This document shows, one piece after another, positions 1-10,904 of a stretch of DNA of 64,000 bases (its first letter is position 1; every line of letters begins with the position of its first letter). The stretch is from Ligula intestinalis (lineage: Eukaryota > Platyhelminthes > Cestoda > Diphyllobothriidea > Diphyllobothriidae). The stretch lies in the NCBI GenBank assembly GCA_036362985.1, contig JAYGXS010000001.1:54305036-54369035 (forward strand), given 5' to 3'. A model generated the notes under the pieces. That model was not told the DNA's origin, did not search any database, and saw only the letters and a program-made list of their open reading frames with translations. A program made the translations under genes and the position numbers.

Positions 1-1538
1 CATTCACATTGAAAACACCTTGGTTGAAGTGGGTGGAGAGCAACTTGAAAGTTATGGATTTCCTCCTTTTGACAGGAGCATTGGGAATCAGCTTCCAACC
101 TTAATTCAGCGGGAACTTTGCTACAATTTTACCGAGCTGGCAGCATACGTGGCTCTTCAAAAACCAAGAATGCTGGTCAATCAACTTCACGCATTCAACA
201 CTATTATTGACAGTGTCCATAACCGCAGTAATGGCGACCACGTTTTCTTTTTGGATGCGCCCGGTGGAACTGGCAAAACGTTCGTCATTTAGATGCTTTT
301 GGCTGAGCTGCGCAAAGAAAGCAAAATTGTTTTGGCTGTTGCATCAGCTGGTATAGCAGCGACGTTACTTTCCGGTGGCCAAACTGCTCACAGTACCTTC
401 AAGCTTCATCTAAGGTTACCTGATGATGGCAACGCAACATGCCACATAAGCAGAGGTAGTGGATCATCTGAATGGTTGAAACGGTGCATAGCTATAATCT
501 GGGACGAGTGTATCATGGCCAACAGAATTGCACTGGAAGCGGTAGACAGAATGCTGCGTGATGTCACAGGAAAAAAACATTCCGTTTTGTGGCATCAGAA
601 TGGTTTTAGTTGGTGATTTCCACCAGACACTACCGGTGATTCAAAGGGCTACCAGGGGTGACCAGGTAAAATTCTGCCTAAAATATTCACCGCTATGGGT
701 AACGCTGAAGACATTTAAACTCACAACCAATATGAAAGTTCTCCTGCACAATGCCCATGAAAACGATGGATTCTCTACCAACATCTTGGAGATTGGTGAG
801 GGGAAAATTGACAGCCATGCTACCGGAAACATCCCAATTAGTTTGGTTGCAAATTTGCTGAGCAGTGACGAAGATCTGAGAGACAAAGTTTTCCCTGGTC
901 TCCGAAATAACTTTACCGGCGCAAAATGGCTATGCGAGCGAGGAATTCTTGTTCCGACCAACAAATTTGTCAATTCCATTAACGACAGAATTAGCCGTCT
1001 TCTTCCAGGTGAGGAAAAACTGTACAAATCATTCGAAAGACTGTTGGTCCTTCCGACTGTATTAATTATCCAGTTGAATTCCTGAACAGCTTGGAAATAT
1101 CTGGCCTTCCATCGCACAAACTGGTTATGAAGGTTGGCGCGCCAATTATGCTGATGAGAAATATTGATACACCGCAGCTATGGAATGGCACTAGGCTAAT
1201 TGTCAAGTGACTGATATCATACCTTATACAGGCCACAATTATGACCGGTTGTGCAAAAAAGGAGACTGCTTATATCCCCCGCATTCCTATCGTGCCATCT
1301 GACACTCCGTTTAAATTTCCAACGACTTCAATTTCCCGTGAAGGTTTGCTTCGCCATTGCCATCAACAAGTCCCAAGGCCAAGCCTTCAGGGTGGCTGAA
1401 ATTCACCCGAAAGAATCGTGCTTTTCGCACGGTCAGCTCTACGTTGCGATATCTCGGGTTGGCTCGAAAACCAATTTTTACGTATTGGCACCCAACGGCG
1501 TTACGAGAAATTTCGTTTGCCCAGAAGCGTTAGTCTGA
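1..1538 (+). pseudogene. Helitron helicase (PIF1-like) relic, 5' end off window
   Basis: This is the C-terminal DNA-helicase half of a Helitron rolling-circle transposase, which unwinds DNA during transposition. Motifs run in the expected order: Walker A APGGTGKT (about 256-282), Walker B-like WDE (about 500), GDFHQTLPVI (about 612-640), NKSQGQ (about 1363-1380) and YVAISRV (about 1440-1460). The frame is open at base 2 and so continues past the left edge. It is broken by a TAG at 290-292, frameshifts near 590, near 1045 and between 1210 and 1320, and a TGA near 1207, so no functional protein is possible. The family assignment is firm; the terminal hairpin of the element could not be located. 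The element sits where exons 6-10 of the adjacent SLC1 copy C would be expected. Confidence 0.88.
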
Positions 1539-2399
1539 CGAATCGACCTTCCATCTCCTTACGGTGCGTATTGATCCTTATTTTCTGCCTTCTCATGATC
1601 CCGTATTTCTCATTATTGTTTAATTTCAAAATTATGCTCTCTTAATGCCCACATTTACCACTTTCCGCCGCATACATACTTATTTAGTTACTCACCTGTG
1701 GACACGTTTTTGATGCAGTTTGACAAGCATAAAAAAGATGTTCTTTGTAATGATGCTAGACTGATTACATTGCCACTCGGCAGCAAGTAAGGTTTGCCAC
1801 CAAACTTCTCTGGCAGAAATTTCCTTGAAAAATCATACGGCTCGCTACTTTTCAGTACTTTGTTTGCTTAGAATAACTCTTGACGAGTGTTGGGCTCCCG
1901 TGCTTCGATATCTGGTCGGCAGACCCGGTAACCAGCAAGGGTGTACGATGGGCTCAACTCCGGTACTCTGCGATGTTCTCGTGCTCATTGCGATCTTCCC
2001 CTCGTGTGACCATTAGGGTATTGATCAACCGCGATGGCCTCCTCCTGACATGATTCCAAAATTTTCAGCAGAAAGACATCCGATTTACATATACCCATCG
2101 CTCCTCTCCCGGCCCCAGTCTCACACTCGACAGTTTTTCTCCTTAAAATCCCGCAAAACGGCATTCGAAACTTTACTTATGGAAAATGCGTAAGGAGTTT
2201 TGTTAATGTCTTCCCCTATCCAATGCTGATCCATTTCTGGCAGCGCCACAGGTTCTGCATCATAACTATGTACAAAGAGGGACTTCAAAGGTATTAACCT
2301 ATGAATTTCCCGAATAAAGCTGAAATTAACTGGACGTAATCACTTTAAGAAGTTCTTATATGCGGTTTGCCTACCTAAGGGTCAACAACATGTAAGTAA
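1539..2399. other. No gene seen
   Basis: After the Helitron reading frame ends I see no coding potential. By spacing in copy A, exon 6 of SLC1 copy C should lie here, but its sequence is absent. Part of this stretch may be the 3' end of the Helitron; no terminal hairpin was recognised. Confidence 0.5.
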
Positions 2400-2899
2400 C
2401 TATATATAAGTGCCAGTCTCTAAAACGAATCATTGATCATCTTCAATTGCACAGTCTTGAACATTACTCCATACCTCATTCGTCTCAGTGAAGTTAGCCT
2501 ACATGTCTCCGCTGTTCAGACAGCAAATAGAAAAAGCGATATCAATCACAACGTTGGCTATCGCAGAACCATCCCACAGAGTCGCATCACTGTCAAACAA
2601 GCAGCGAGAAGGAGTAGATGAGATCGCTGGGAAAAGGATATCAGAGGACTCGCATTTTTCCTTGCATCGGCAAAACATGAAGTGTCTTTTCACCAATTCA
2701 CATTTTTCGTATTTGTCCCTGCATCCGTGCCTTTAGAAGACTTTTTATTTTGCGTTTTTCACTCACCGTTTCAATGCAATATTTATTATCACCAAATAAA
2801 TTGAAATACATGAACCCTAGTCTTGAAAAGTGCGCAAGCAAAGCAAAATAACGAACGATGAAACAAACAGTATAAATTCGAAGTGAATATATAAATTAC

Positions 2900-2984
2900 C
2901 AATCAGATTTGTGGCGTTTCCGTTATATCTTTCAGAGTATCTTTCGGCTTTATTTTCATATTTCCAGAAATACATAGTCTGTGT
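2900..2984 (-). CDS. Copy C exon 5
   Basis: 85-bp exon, phase 0 in and phase 1 out. The acceptor is ATTTTAG and the donor GTAATT, weaker than the GTATGT of the copy A equivalent. It encodes a loop starting TQTMYFW and ending NATNLIG, with an N-A-T glycosylation sequon also present in copy A. No stop or frameshift is seen. Confidence 0.75.
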
Positions 2985-3178
2985 CTAAAATTTAATGCAT
3001 ATTGGTCAGTTGGCAAACAGGGCACCATTACTTAACCTGCCGTTTAATTATTTGATAAAAAAATTCATGTTGAATACTTCAGTGAGGAACAAGCAATACA
3101 AAAGAACCAATAGATATTTAAAATAACGTACAACAAAAACTCTGGTAATATGTATTCTGTTAAAATGTTCGGACGTAC

Positions 3179-3221
3179 GCTAAACATGGCCATTCCAACA
3201 ATGTTGTCTGGAAAAACTTTC
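3179..3221 (-). CDS. Copy C exon 4
   Basis: 43-bp micro-exon, phase 2 in and phase 0 out, with acceptor ACCCAG and donor GTACGT. It encodes KVFPDNIVGMAMFS, the counterpart of the SLC1 motif R-N-M-F-P-x-N-[IL]-V that lies in the loop after transmembrane segment 3. The R-N-M of the family is changed to L-K-V. Confidence 0.78.
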
Positions 3222-3367
3222 CTGGGTAAAAATATTTTATTGGTTAGACTTTTGGATTTCCTTTTATAGATTTTCAAATATCCCTAGTTAATTCAGCAGT
3301 TTTATAGCATGAAATACCTATCAAAACCGAAATACAAATCGACTACATGTGATGCAACAGTACGTAC

Positions 3368-3455
3368 AGAAGAAGATCAGCAAAAACATCCGACGTTTTA
3401 GGAGTCAGTCCTGGATCCTGGACGTCCGTTGATGTTGTCATGTTGACACCAACGC
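3368..3455 (-). CDS. Copy C exon 3
   Basis: 88-bp exon, phase 1 in and phase 2 out, with acceptor CAACAG and donor GTACGT identical to copy A. It encodes a loop beginning VGVNMTTSTDVQDPGLTP and ending DVFADLLL. It is nearly identical to copy A exon 3, suggesting recent duplication or constraint. Confidence 0.78.
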
Positions 3456-4230
3456 CTGTTGATAAATAGCAACACTTTTGTTGTGGGTTATAACCGTTTG
3501 CTAGAGCACTGCCTACTAATATGCAAATTATATGTTCATATAAGCTATCTGAAACGGGCCAACGCTCAAAGCGACTGCACTCAAGCCTGCTATTCTTTGT
3601 GAAAAACAATACCAGAAGAAATGTCACCTCAACTTGAATTGTGATACTATACTTAATTATAGACCTTACTTTGAATGGCTTTTGATTTTTAAATTGAAGT
3701 ATTGATGTTTTCGAATCCATACTCTATTCCCTAGTCGGATTTTCAAGTAGACTTGGTTGGAAAAGGATGTGAATTATGACTGTCTTTCCTATTTGCACTC
3801 TATGCGTCTTCATCTACGAAAACCTTAATGAACAAGAAATGACCATTCTAACCTCCCCATCATTTGTCGGCAGTGCTCATCTGCCTATGTTCCACTTTCT
3901 CTCTATGGAGAAGCTTCTTTGCATTAATAAAACCTTGATATACATTACAAAAACGAGGGGGTTTTATAACTCCAGGTTGAACGAAATAATAAATACAGAA
4001 GCATTACAATGTTACTAGCTTGACGTTTAAAGTTCGTTTTCAATCCATCCTTCTGTCAATCTCTCCAACTAATTTTTATACGTGAAATCAAAGTCGATAT
4101 TCTCGTGGGTGTTTTTGAGCAGGAACGTATTCTTCAGCCATCATTGACAATTATTTTACGAGCAGGCACCAGACAATGCAAGTGCTTTCTGAAGAATTAT
4201 GTAGCGTTTCATGATCTTTGTGTCTATTCA

Positions 4231-6719
4231 ATGTACATTTATCTGATGGTTGCCTTTGGCCTGTGTGTAACTCCAACTCCAAGTTGTGTGCGGAGACGAC
4301 TGATGACATTCTCCGTTTAAATACTAAAGATCTCATACTGTTACGGATACTATGGTGGTTGTCTTTCGCCATATGCCTTGAGGGGTGGGATCAGTTTGTG
4401 GGTCAGGCATGCAGATGTGGAGACTTAAAACACATTATGTTAATCCGAACTGCTTGGCGCAGTCATGTGTGTTTCACGTTCTCATGTCTCCTCATGTTTC
4501 TTATCAGCTGGACTCGAATTTTAAAAATTTACAGCTGTCGATTCATAGGTTAGTGTTGACGTGTCGGTAATAAATTTTATTATTGTGTGTTAATCTCATT
4601 TCACATAAAGGATTGTTCAAATGTGCATTAATGTTGCTGAATTCTAATGCTAACGCAAAAGCTATAACTTCTTTCTGAAAAGACTAATTTAAACTGACAG
4701 ATTTACGAATGTTAATCGAATATTGTTACTGTTTTCAAATTTATAGAATCTTAGAGGCAATGGTTTGTGAAACTTTCTGGATTTTTCTTTTGGGTCATAC
4801 TGGCTGATTTTGAGTCCTTAACGATATTCCTTTCTTTCCTACATCTAATTATTAGTCAAATTACCTCTTTGGGTTCAAGGTTATTATAGAGAACTGTGTA
4901 CCCTTGACATTTAACATGAGGACATCCAGCATTACATATATTAGTAGAAGGTAACAATCATCTGGAGATACATTTAAATCCATTAACCAAAGATACTTTT
5001 AGCGAATCTAATGTCTTATAATTTAATGGGGTTTATGTTATTTGCTTCTTTACTTACGCAATTGCAGGCAAATTGAATTGACTTTGTATTTTATGTTTCA
5101 TATATGTATATTTCACTACCGACACTTTCTAATGAACGATTACCGATCGTTAAGAGAGCTTACTCAACCCACTGAGCTATTGGGTTCATTCTTGAGACCC
5201 GCCAGGAGAAACAAAGCGGCTAGTATTGAAAAACAGATAGTATTACCGGCAAACACAAGGGAAACTGAAATGGTCACTTCTGGCTCATAAGCCGTTGTCA
5301 GCCAGTCCTATCCAAGCCAAAGTAGTGCACCACCCGAGACTCGAAATCGCGACTGTATTTGATCAGAGGTCTAGCACTGTAGCAATTAAGTCACGAGCTT
5401 GTTGTCTTACCGGTCAAGCTGATCATATAAAACGAAATATATGTATTTGTGGAAAGGTAGGCATCCCAAGGAATATAAGTTGAAGTCAAATAAGTTCGTC
5501 GGAAAATATTTTTTTATGCTAAAATACAGTCGAATTTTAGATTGGAGATGCTCTTTTTAAGCCACTGATAATAATCTGAAGATGTTTGTGTTTCAAAGAG
5601 AAAGGGCAGAATTAGTTTCAAGCTATATAAAAGGGAACGGAAATATTTCATGTCATCTATAAGACCCTTGTATTTTCTGAAGTTTTATCAATTTTTAATG
5701 GATAGTAGATAAGATAGGGTTGGTCACTTGGGAGCATACAATTGAATATTGAACTTTAACCGAAATTCTGAGATGTGTTTTTGATTCGAAAAAAGAACTT
5801 AAATACTGTTATTATGTTTGTTAACTATACAGCTTAATCTCAAGATATTTTAGTAACGTCAGGTTGCAGGTTTTTGAACGAATTTCTTTATGACTTCCAA
5901 CAAAAAGCTACTTATTTAGTATCCGCTGTTATGCTCAATTTCGCACTAGTCTTGTTATTTCTAATATATCTTTAGAAAAGAGACAAAAGAATATACGTTC
6001 TTTTACATTAATGGTAGCAAACCTAGGTCATTTTCAAATTTTGCGCTTGAAGAAAGGCTATATTTTAGTTTAAAAAGGTTTCGAAATTGCCAATTACACT
6101 TTAATTCAAAGTCTCGCATCCACATTCTATACATATTCTGTCTAAGGAATAGTATATACTTCTCTACGGTGCTGGTATTATATCACACTGGTGTCAATAC
6201 ATTGTGGGTTGTATATTAACTAAGTTCTATAACTTACAAGCGCTAATAATAAATAGGCAAATGCGATGTTTATCAATGCACATTTCACGGTGGTTAACAA
6301 TCTTATAAGATGACGCCTTTTTGAAACTGATATGTGTCCTTTCATTGCGTATAGAATTTCAAAAATGCGTAATTTGTTGTCAGACAAGTGCACGAACTTA
6401 TTTTTTTGCCTGTTTAAATTTTTTGTTGAAGTCCTTCAGAGAGGAACCAATTTCAAGGTTGACTATGGATGCCATTAACATCAAAAAGTCCCTTGATATC
6501 CTACAAGAAACACTCATTTGTTACGGCATTCATATGCGCAGGCTAGATGCAGACATGACACTTCCAGGCTTCATGTTGGCAAATTGCAGATTCCTGTTTA
6601 AAAAGAGTGTCGAGTTAGCGGCACTCATGTTGAAAAGAGAACACGAGAAATCTGCAGTCATCTTTTAGCAGAAAACTTAGCTGAGTAGCGATATTGAGTC
6701 GGAACTCATCACTCCCCAA
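4231..6719. other. No gene; AT-rich non-coding DNA
   Basis: I looked on the minus strand for SLC1 exons 1 and 2 of copy C and found no match to the copy A sequences. Short open frames here show no family signature. The only structured item is a possible tRNA-derived SINE near 5.3-5.4 kb. Confidence 0.5.
5310..5425 (-). repeat. Possible tRNA-derived SINE
   Basis: Read on the minus strand, a segment beginning near 5420 resembles a degenerate tRNA: a TGACTTAATTGCTACAGTGC block in the A-box position and GATTTCGAGTCTC in the B-box position, about 50 bases apart. No cloverleaf can be drawn convincingly, so a live tRNA gene is excluded. A SINE or old tRNA pseudogene is the better reading. Only one copy was noticed in the window. 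Confidence 0.3.
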
Positions 6720-6739
6720 AATTTCTCCACTTTTCGCTC

Positions 6740-7352
6740 GGACAAAAAATCCTTAACCAGCAACAGAGGTGGTGGAGTGGCTGTCTTTGTAAACCAGCAG
6801 TGGTACACAAATTGTAAGTTTTTATTCCCTTATTCGGACGACTTAATGGACGCCATTGCTGTAGTATGCTAGCCTAGATTTTTAAGCAATTCTAAAGGCG
6901 TCATTTATATCAGCATTTACATTCCACCCTCTACATGTCAACGTGCTTTAGGCACGTTTTTTTTATTTTCTTTCCCAAAAACTTGCTGTACTGGCTTGCG
7001 AGAGTGTTATAATTTTAAGCGGTGATTTCAACCGTGTAAATCTTCGCCCCTTACATTGTTAAGTTTTGATGACTTAGTTTCCTTCAACACTCGTGCTGAC
7101 GTCCCTCTAGATCACATATTGACCAACCATCCCAAACTTTTTGTGGCCAAAAATATAGCTCCATTGGCAGGCTCAGATCATTTTGTGTTATTGGGCTTGC
7201 CAACCATCTATCGTAGCTCTATTAAAGGGCTGTTAGCAATACCCGAGAGGAAACTAAGGGTTCGAGACACGTCCCCATATAATATTTCTTTACTCCAGAC
7301 CATCATCTCTGACAAGCTTTTTACTCTTCCAGAGTACTCGAACGTCGATTAA
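6740..7352 (+). pseudogene. LINE endonuclease domain relic
   Basis: The C-terminal half of an APE-like endonuclease, which in LINEs nicks the target DNA to prime reverse transcription. The clean frame from 7056 to 7352 carries the late endonuclease motifs L-D-H-I-L-T-N and S-D-H. Upstream of it the frame is interrupted near 6870 and again near 6960-7050. The N-terminal catalytic region is not recognisable, so the 5' end of the element is truncated or eroded. Confidence 0.75.
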
Positions 7353-7789
7353 TGTTTTAGTCATCTCACGACTTTTTTAAACGTAATTTTTACTGTCTGC
7401 TGTCCTTTTTGACACTGTCATGGTCAGATCTGACAGAATCTATTCTCCTTAACTAAAATCTTTGAGACGCCAAATGGAATTGTTCTACAAACTAGGTCTG
7501 CGAGCTAGACTTAGGATGTGAACGTCCTAATAAAGCATGAGATTTCCAGGCTGAACGACCTTTTTGTTAGTCAGCTTTTTACTTCTTCTGCATCTTCCGC
7601 TCCTCTCTCCTCGGATAAAACTTGGAAGAGTCTTAAGCGTGTCACTGATCAAGGTAATACACTAGCACATGTAGATGCTGACTTAGATTTAGATCTTTAA
7701 ATGCAAACTTCATCCATACTCCCACTGCCTCCCATCTTCCGACAGACGTCATTTCCTTATAACCAAGTGTCTTTGTTCTTGTGTCTGTG

Positions 7790-8938
7790 AGAACAGTGAT
7801 GAAACACCTTAAAAAAGGTTCGAGGTTCAACAGCTGTAGGACCAGACGGGATCTCACCATTTCTCTTGAAATGCTGCTCTTTACAGTTAGAACCTGCATT
7901 GACACACCTCATCAACTTGTCCTTCATAAAGTCTAAAATTCCCGATGAGTGGAGATCAGTGAGAATCATTCATATCCCGAAAAACCCGCTTCTGGTCCAA
8001 AATCTTTTCGTCCGATTGCCTGCTTTTTTGCACTATTGAAACTTGCAGAACGAGTCACTTTATACATCATCACGCCGTTTTCCTCTAATTTTTACGAGCC
8101 CTTGCAATTTGCTTATAAGGCTAGGCGTAGTACACTAGACGTTGTTGCTCTTAGAGATTTAGATAAGGGTTCCCGTGCCTTTGATTTTGCTTTTCTCGAC
8201 AACTCCTCAGCCTTTAATACGATCCCGCGCCATCTACTTCTTAACGAAACTTCTGCTTGCGGCTCTCCCAGCTGGACTGTCTCTTGGCTTGATGACTATT
8301 TCACTTCCCGAACTTAATTCGTTCAGTGCGGAAAGCGAAAATCCATGGTCCTTCACAACAACTGTGGAGTTCTTCAAGTGGCTATATTATCCCCTTGTCT
8401 CTTCTCTCTCCACACTGACGACCTACGATCGACCAATAAATGCTTGTTTGTTAAATATGCTGATGATATGGTTTTTGGCCATCCACTCAAAAGTCATTCA
8501 CATCTCCAAATACTGAAGGATGGCCTAAACCATGTCTCAACATGGTCGTCAACAAATGGCCTTCTACTTAACGAGCTAAAGTCAGTCCAGTGTATTTTTC
8601 GACTTCAACCCTCTCCCATTCCCGGACCTATTGACATTCTACCCACCGAAGTATCCTCTTTCCGATACCTTGGCGTTACACTAGCATCCAAACTTACATT
8701 TACTCTTCATAAAGGAGGTCTTTTTAACAAAATCTGTAAACTATTGCATTATATCCGTCACTTGCGTTCCTATCACACACCGCAAGCCCTAATCTGGCGT
8801 TTTGTAGATGCCTGCATTTTCCCATCATTCTTATCTGCTCTCCGGTTATTTTTCCAGCCTGACGTAAAAGACCTAGTCATTTTGAAACGTAGCCTCCAAA
8901 TGCTCTCTTTAACTACAGTTGTTTCCTATGTTTTTTAG
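7790..8938 (+). pseudogene. LINE reverse transcriptase relic
   Basis: Reverse transcriptase fingers and palm in at least three frame segments (about 7800-7975, 7949-8317, 8345-8938). The catalytic YADD motif is intact near 8455-8470. The motif-A block that should carry FLDYSSAFN reads FLDNSSAFN. The last segment ends with a TAG at 8936-8938, before the C-terminal tail that resumes in other frames to about 9190. Confidence 0.85.
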
Positions 8939-9199
8939 CTGATCGTATAGTAGAACGCCACTTTAAAACAGTCAAGCAATTTAGGATCGTATTCTTAATC
9001 AAGTCACCCACCCTTTCCATTCTGAAATAATGAATGCGGTCTTCCCATCCTATGCGTCGAAGCTTCCGTCCTATGTCTTGCCGCACATCAGCATATCAGC
9101 ACTCGGTACTTCCACTCCTAGCACGCTACCTCACGTGTGAAGAAGCGAAAATTGAGAAGTTAAAATCTGATCTGTCTCCATCGTAGACGCGGATACCGT

Positions 9200-10768
9200 G
9201 TAAAACTTGACTTGTAAGTATTTCATGACATTTTACCTCTCAACATGACTCATTACTTAACCTCCGTGAATGAAGTTATTTTTTTCGCTGAAAATTTATG
9301 ACGTTTATTCCGAGATAAAGCAAGATTTTCTCCTTCTTCTTTAATTGCACTACAGTTCACCGCTATAAAGGGTACAAATTTGACTACGTTTGCAACTTTT
9401 AGTCTCTCTACATGTGGTCTCCAATCTACTCTTATTCCTACCAACAATCCGGAACTTAATCCTTTGGAAACATTGTTTGCAACTCTCGGAAGAAAGGGGC
9501 ACATGACAAAGAAACATATTTTTATACGTGAAAAACATGATTTTGTGCTGAATAATCACACTGAGCAGATCAGTAAAGGCAACCTGGTTATTGCCATGTC
9601 TGACGGAAGTAATGTGGTTTTAAATGTACATACACCATCAGCAAAACACTGATCCTTTGTATGTGTTACTAATCTCCATTAATCTCCTGCTCATTCTGTG
9701 CTCTCTGCCATGACACCTATATATTGAGTATTAAGTGGGTGCTTTGTAATATGACAGTTATCTGAAGTTCGAGTTTTAGTAAAAATTAATCACGTGATGT
9801 TAGTAACTAGTAATTTATAAACCAACATATACCTTTTTAAGAACAGTCGTATCATAACTGTCTTAAGACTTTGGCTGATGAAGCATAAGCTGATTTTGCG
9901 CCACAGAAATTTAATTTCTTGGTTCATTAGATTTTATCTGTTAAGTGATCTACTGCACATATCAGAGTTAGAACATAAAATAAATGCTTCTTTTTGCAGT
10001 CCTGAAAGCAGGACAGATCAAAAAATACGAAATTTATATGTATTTGCAGTAGTTTACGTTCAGGTTCATAACGACTCTCTATTGAAATCTTTTATCGAGA
10101 ATCTTACCCGCAAGAAAAACAATCTTTATTGCAACTTAATGCAGAGGTTTATGGCTAGCATAACGTCCACTTTTGCATCGCACATATAAACAGAGCTGTG
10201 GACTCACAAGTGATTTTGATCCAGTCTTATTGAGTCTATTGTAATGTGTATATCTAATTCAAGCTATACTGATCCCTAAGCAATCCAATGTTCTCCCAGT
10301 TCCCTATTATTCAGTACTAATTTGAGTTCTATATCGGGAAACATTTTCCATCATTTGTTTTCGGAGAGTATTCTCTCTTTTGGTTAGTACTAATTGATCT
10401 TTATATTAAGCGCAAATCCGGTAACCTAAATTTGCATGACTTTTAGTGATAAGGAAACTTGGTTACCAAGTTCACTGAATGTGCTCGAGTGGAGTGTAAA
10501 ATAATATTTATAAACACGTTATATTACTGCAGTGTTAACATATTCCAGGAAGACAGTCTAAAGCGTTTTAAATACAGCCAGTCTTTGAGGAATAGACATA
10601 GAATTCTGGGCTTAGTTCTTGTGACTGCATTTTTACAAACCAATATATTAGAGCATTATATGGCAGGTTTTCCACCACTGACTGCAAGATATTCCAGAAT
10701 TCCGGAGAGCAAATCTGGGACTGTAGGTGATGTCAAAAGAAAAGCAGGTAAATCGGGCAAATAATTTT
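9200..10768. other. 3' flank of SLC1 copy A, shared with copy B
   Basis: No coding sequence recognised. The part at about 9850-10250 resembles 50850-51300 downstream of copy B (for example both contain CAGGACAGAT followed about 35 bases later by TTTGCAG and TTCACG- or TTCAGG-type sequence). The segmental duplication therefore reaches at least about 0.8 kb beyond the stop codon. Confidence 0.55.
10125..10130 (-). promoter_or_regulatory. Candidate poly(A) signal of copy A
   Basis: AATAAA on the minus strand, 639 bases downstream of the copy A stop codon. It is the first canonical hexamer I noticed in that direction. Variant signals closer to the stop cannot be excluded. Confidence 0.25.
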
Positions 10769-10904
10769 TCAGACATCACTGACATCTGGTTCGGAAATCG
10801 CATCCACCTTTTCTCGCTTTCTACTCCGCCGCTTCGAGATGCTGTCGACCACTGCAGCTCCATACATCGTAGCAATTGCATCTGCACCTGAACGCATCCG
10901 ATCC
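10769..10904 (-). CDS. Copy A exon 10 (TM8 end and C-tail)
   Basis: 136 bp, phase 2 in, acceptor CTACAAAG, ending at TGA 10769-10771. It encodes DRMRSGADAIATMYGAAVVD then the basic tail SISKRRSRKREKV and SDV. The substrate-binding Asp and Arg of the family's D-R-F-R-T are kept. The following N-V-x-G-D, which binds sodium, reads D-A-I-A-T. Confidence 0.9.

Larger units (their letters stand above)
2900..3455 (-). pseudogene. SLC1-like transporter copy C, exons 3-5 only
   Basis: Three consecutive exons of a third SLC1-family transporter copy, in the same order, lengths (88, 43, 85 bp) and phases as exons 3-5 of copy A, with all splice sites GT/AG. Each exon is individually open. Exons 1-2 were not found between 3456 and 10768, a stretch that holds a LINE. 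Exons 6-10 are not found before the left edge, where a Helitron lies. It is therefore most likely a truncated duplicate, although distal exons could still exist beyond the window. The encoded part spans the extracellular loop before the third transmembrane segment, the MFPDNIV-type motif (here KVFPDNIVGM) and the following glycosylatable loop. Confidence 0.75.
2400..4230. repeat. Segmental duplication of 17.0-19.05 kb (copy C introns and exons)
   Basis: Not only the exons but also the intron sequence matches copy A. Examples are the stretch around 2640-2690 and its counterpart near 17205-17245 (both contain CATCGGCAAAACA), and 4010-4170 with 18865-19020 (both begin TTACTAGCTT). Conserved intron sequence means a duplication at DNA level rather than retroposition. 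The similarity stops near 4200, well before an exon 2 or exon 1 equivalent. Confidence 0.75.
6720..9190 (+). mobile_element. Non-LTR retrotransposon (jockey/CR1-like LINE), degenerate
   Basis: An APE-type endonuclease followed by reverse transcriptase in one direction, the layout of a LINE ORF2. Endonuclease traces include NRGGGVAVFVNQQW (about 6755), S-G-D-F-N (about 7015), LDHILTNHP (about 7105) and GSDHFVLLG (about 7170). Reverse transcriptase traces include AVGPDGISPFLL, FRPIACFFALLKLAE, AFNTIPRHLLL, LSPCLFSLHTDDLRS and FVKYADDMVFGHP. Frameshifts and stops separate these blocks, so the copy is dead. The exact clade cannot be fixed by eye. The element lies downstream of SLC1 copy A and upstream of the orphan copy C exons. 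Confidence 0.88.

Noticed and set aside
641..1117. 158-codon minus-strand open frame
   Set aside because: Shadow of the Helitron helicase, which has clear motifs on the plus strand.
6321..6668. 115-codon plus-strand frame just before the LINE
   Set aside because: Direction and position would suit a LINE 5' region, but no endonuclease or RNA-binding motif can be seen.
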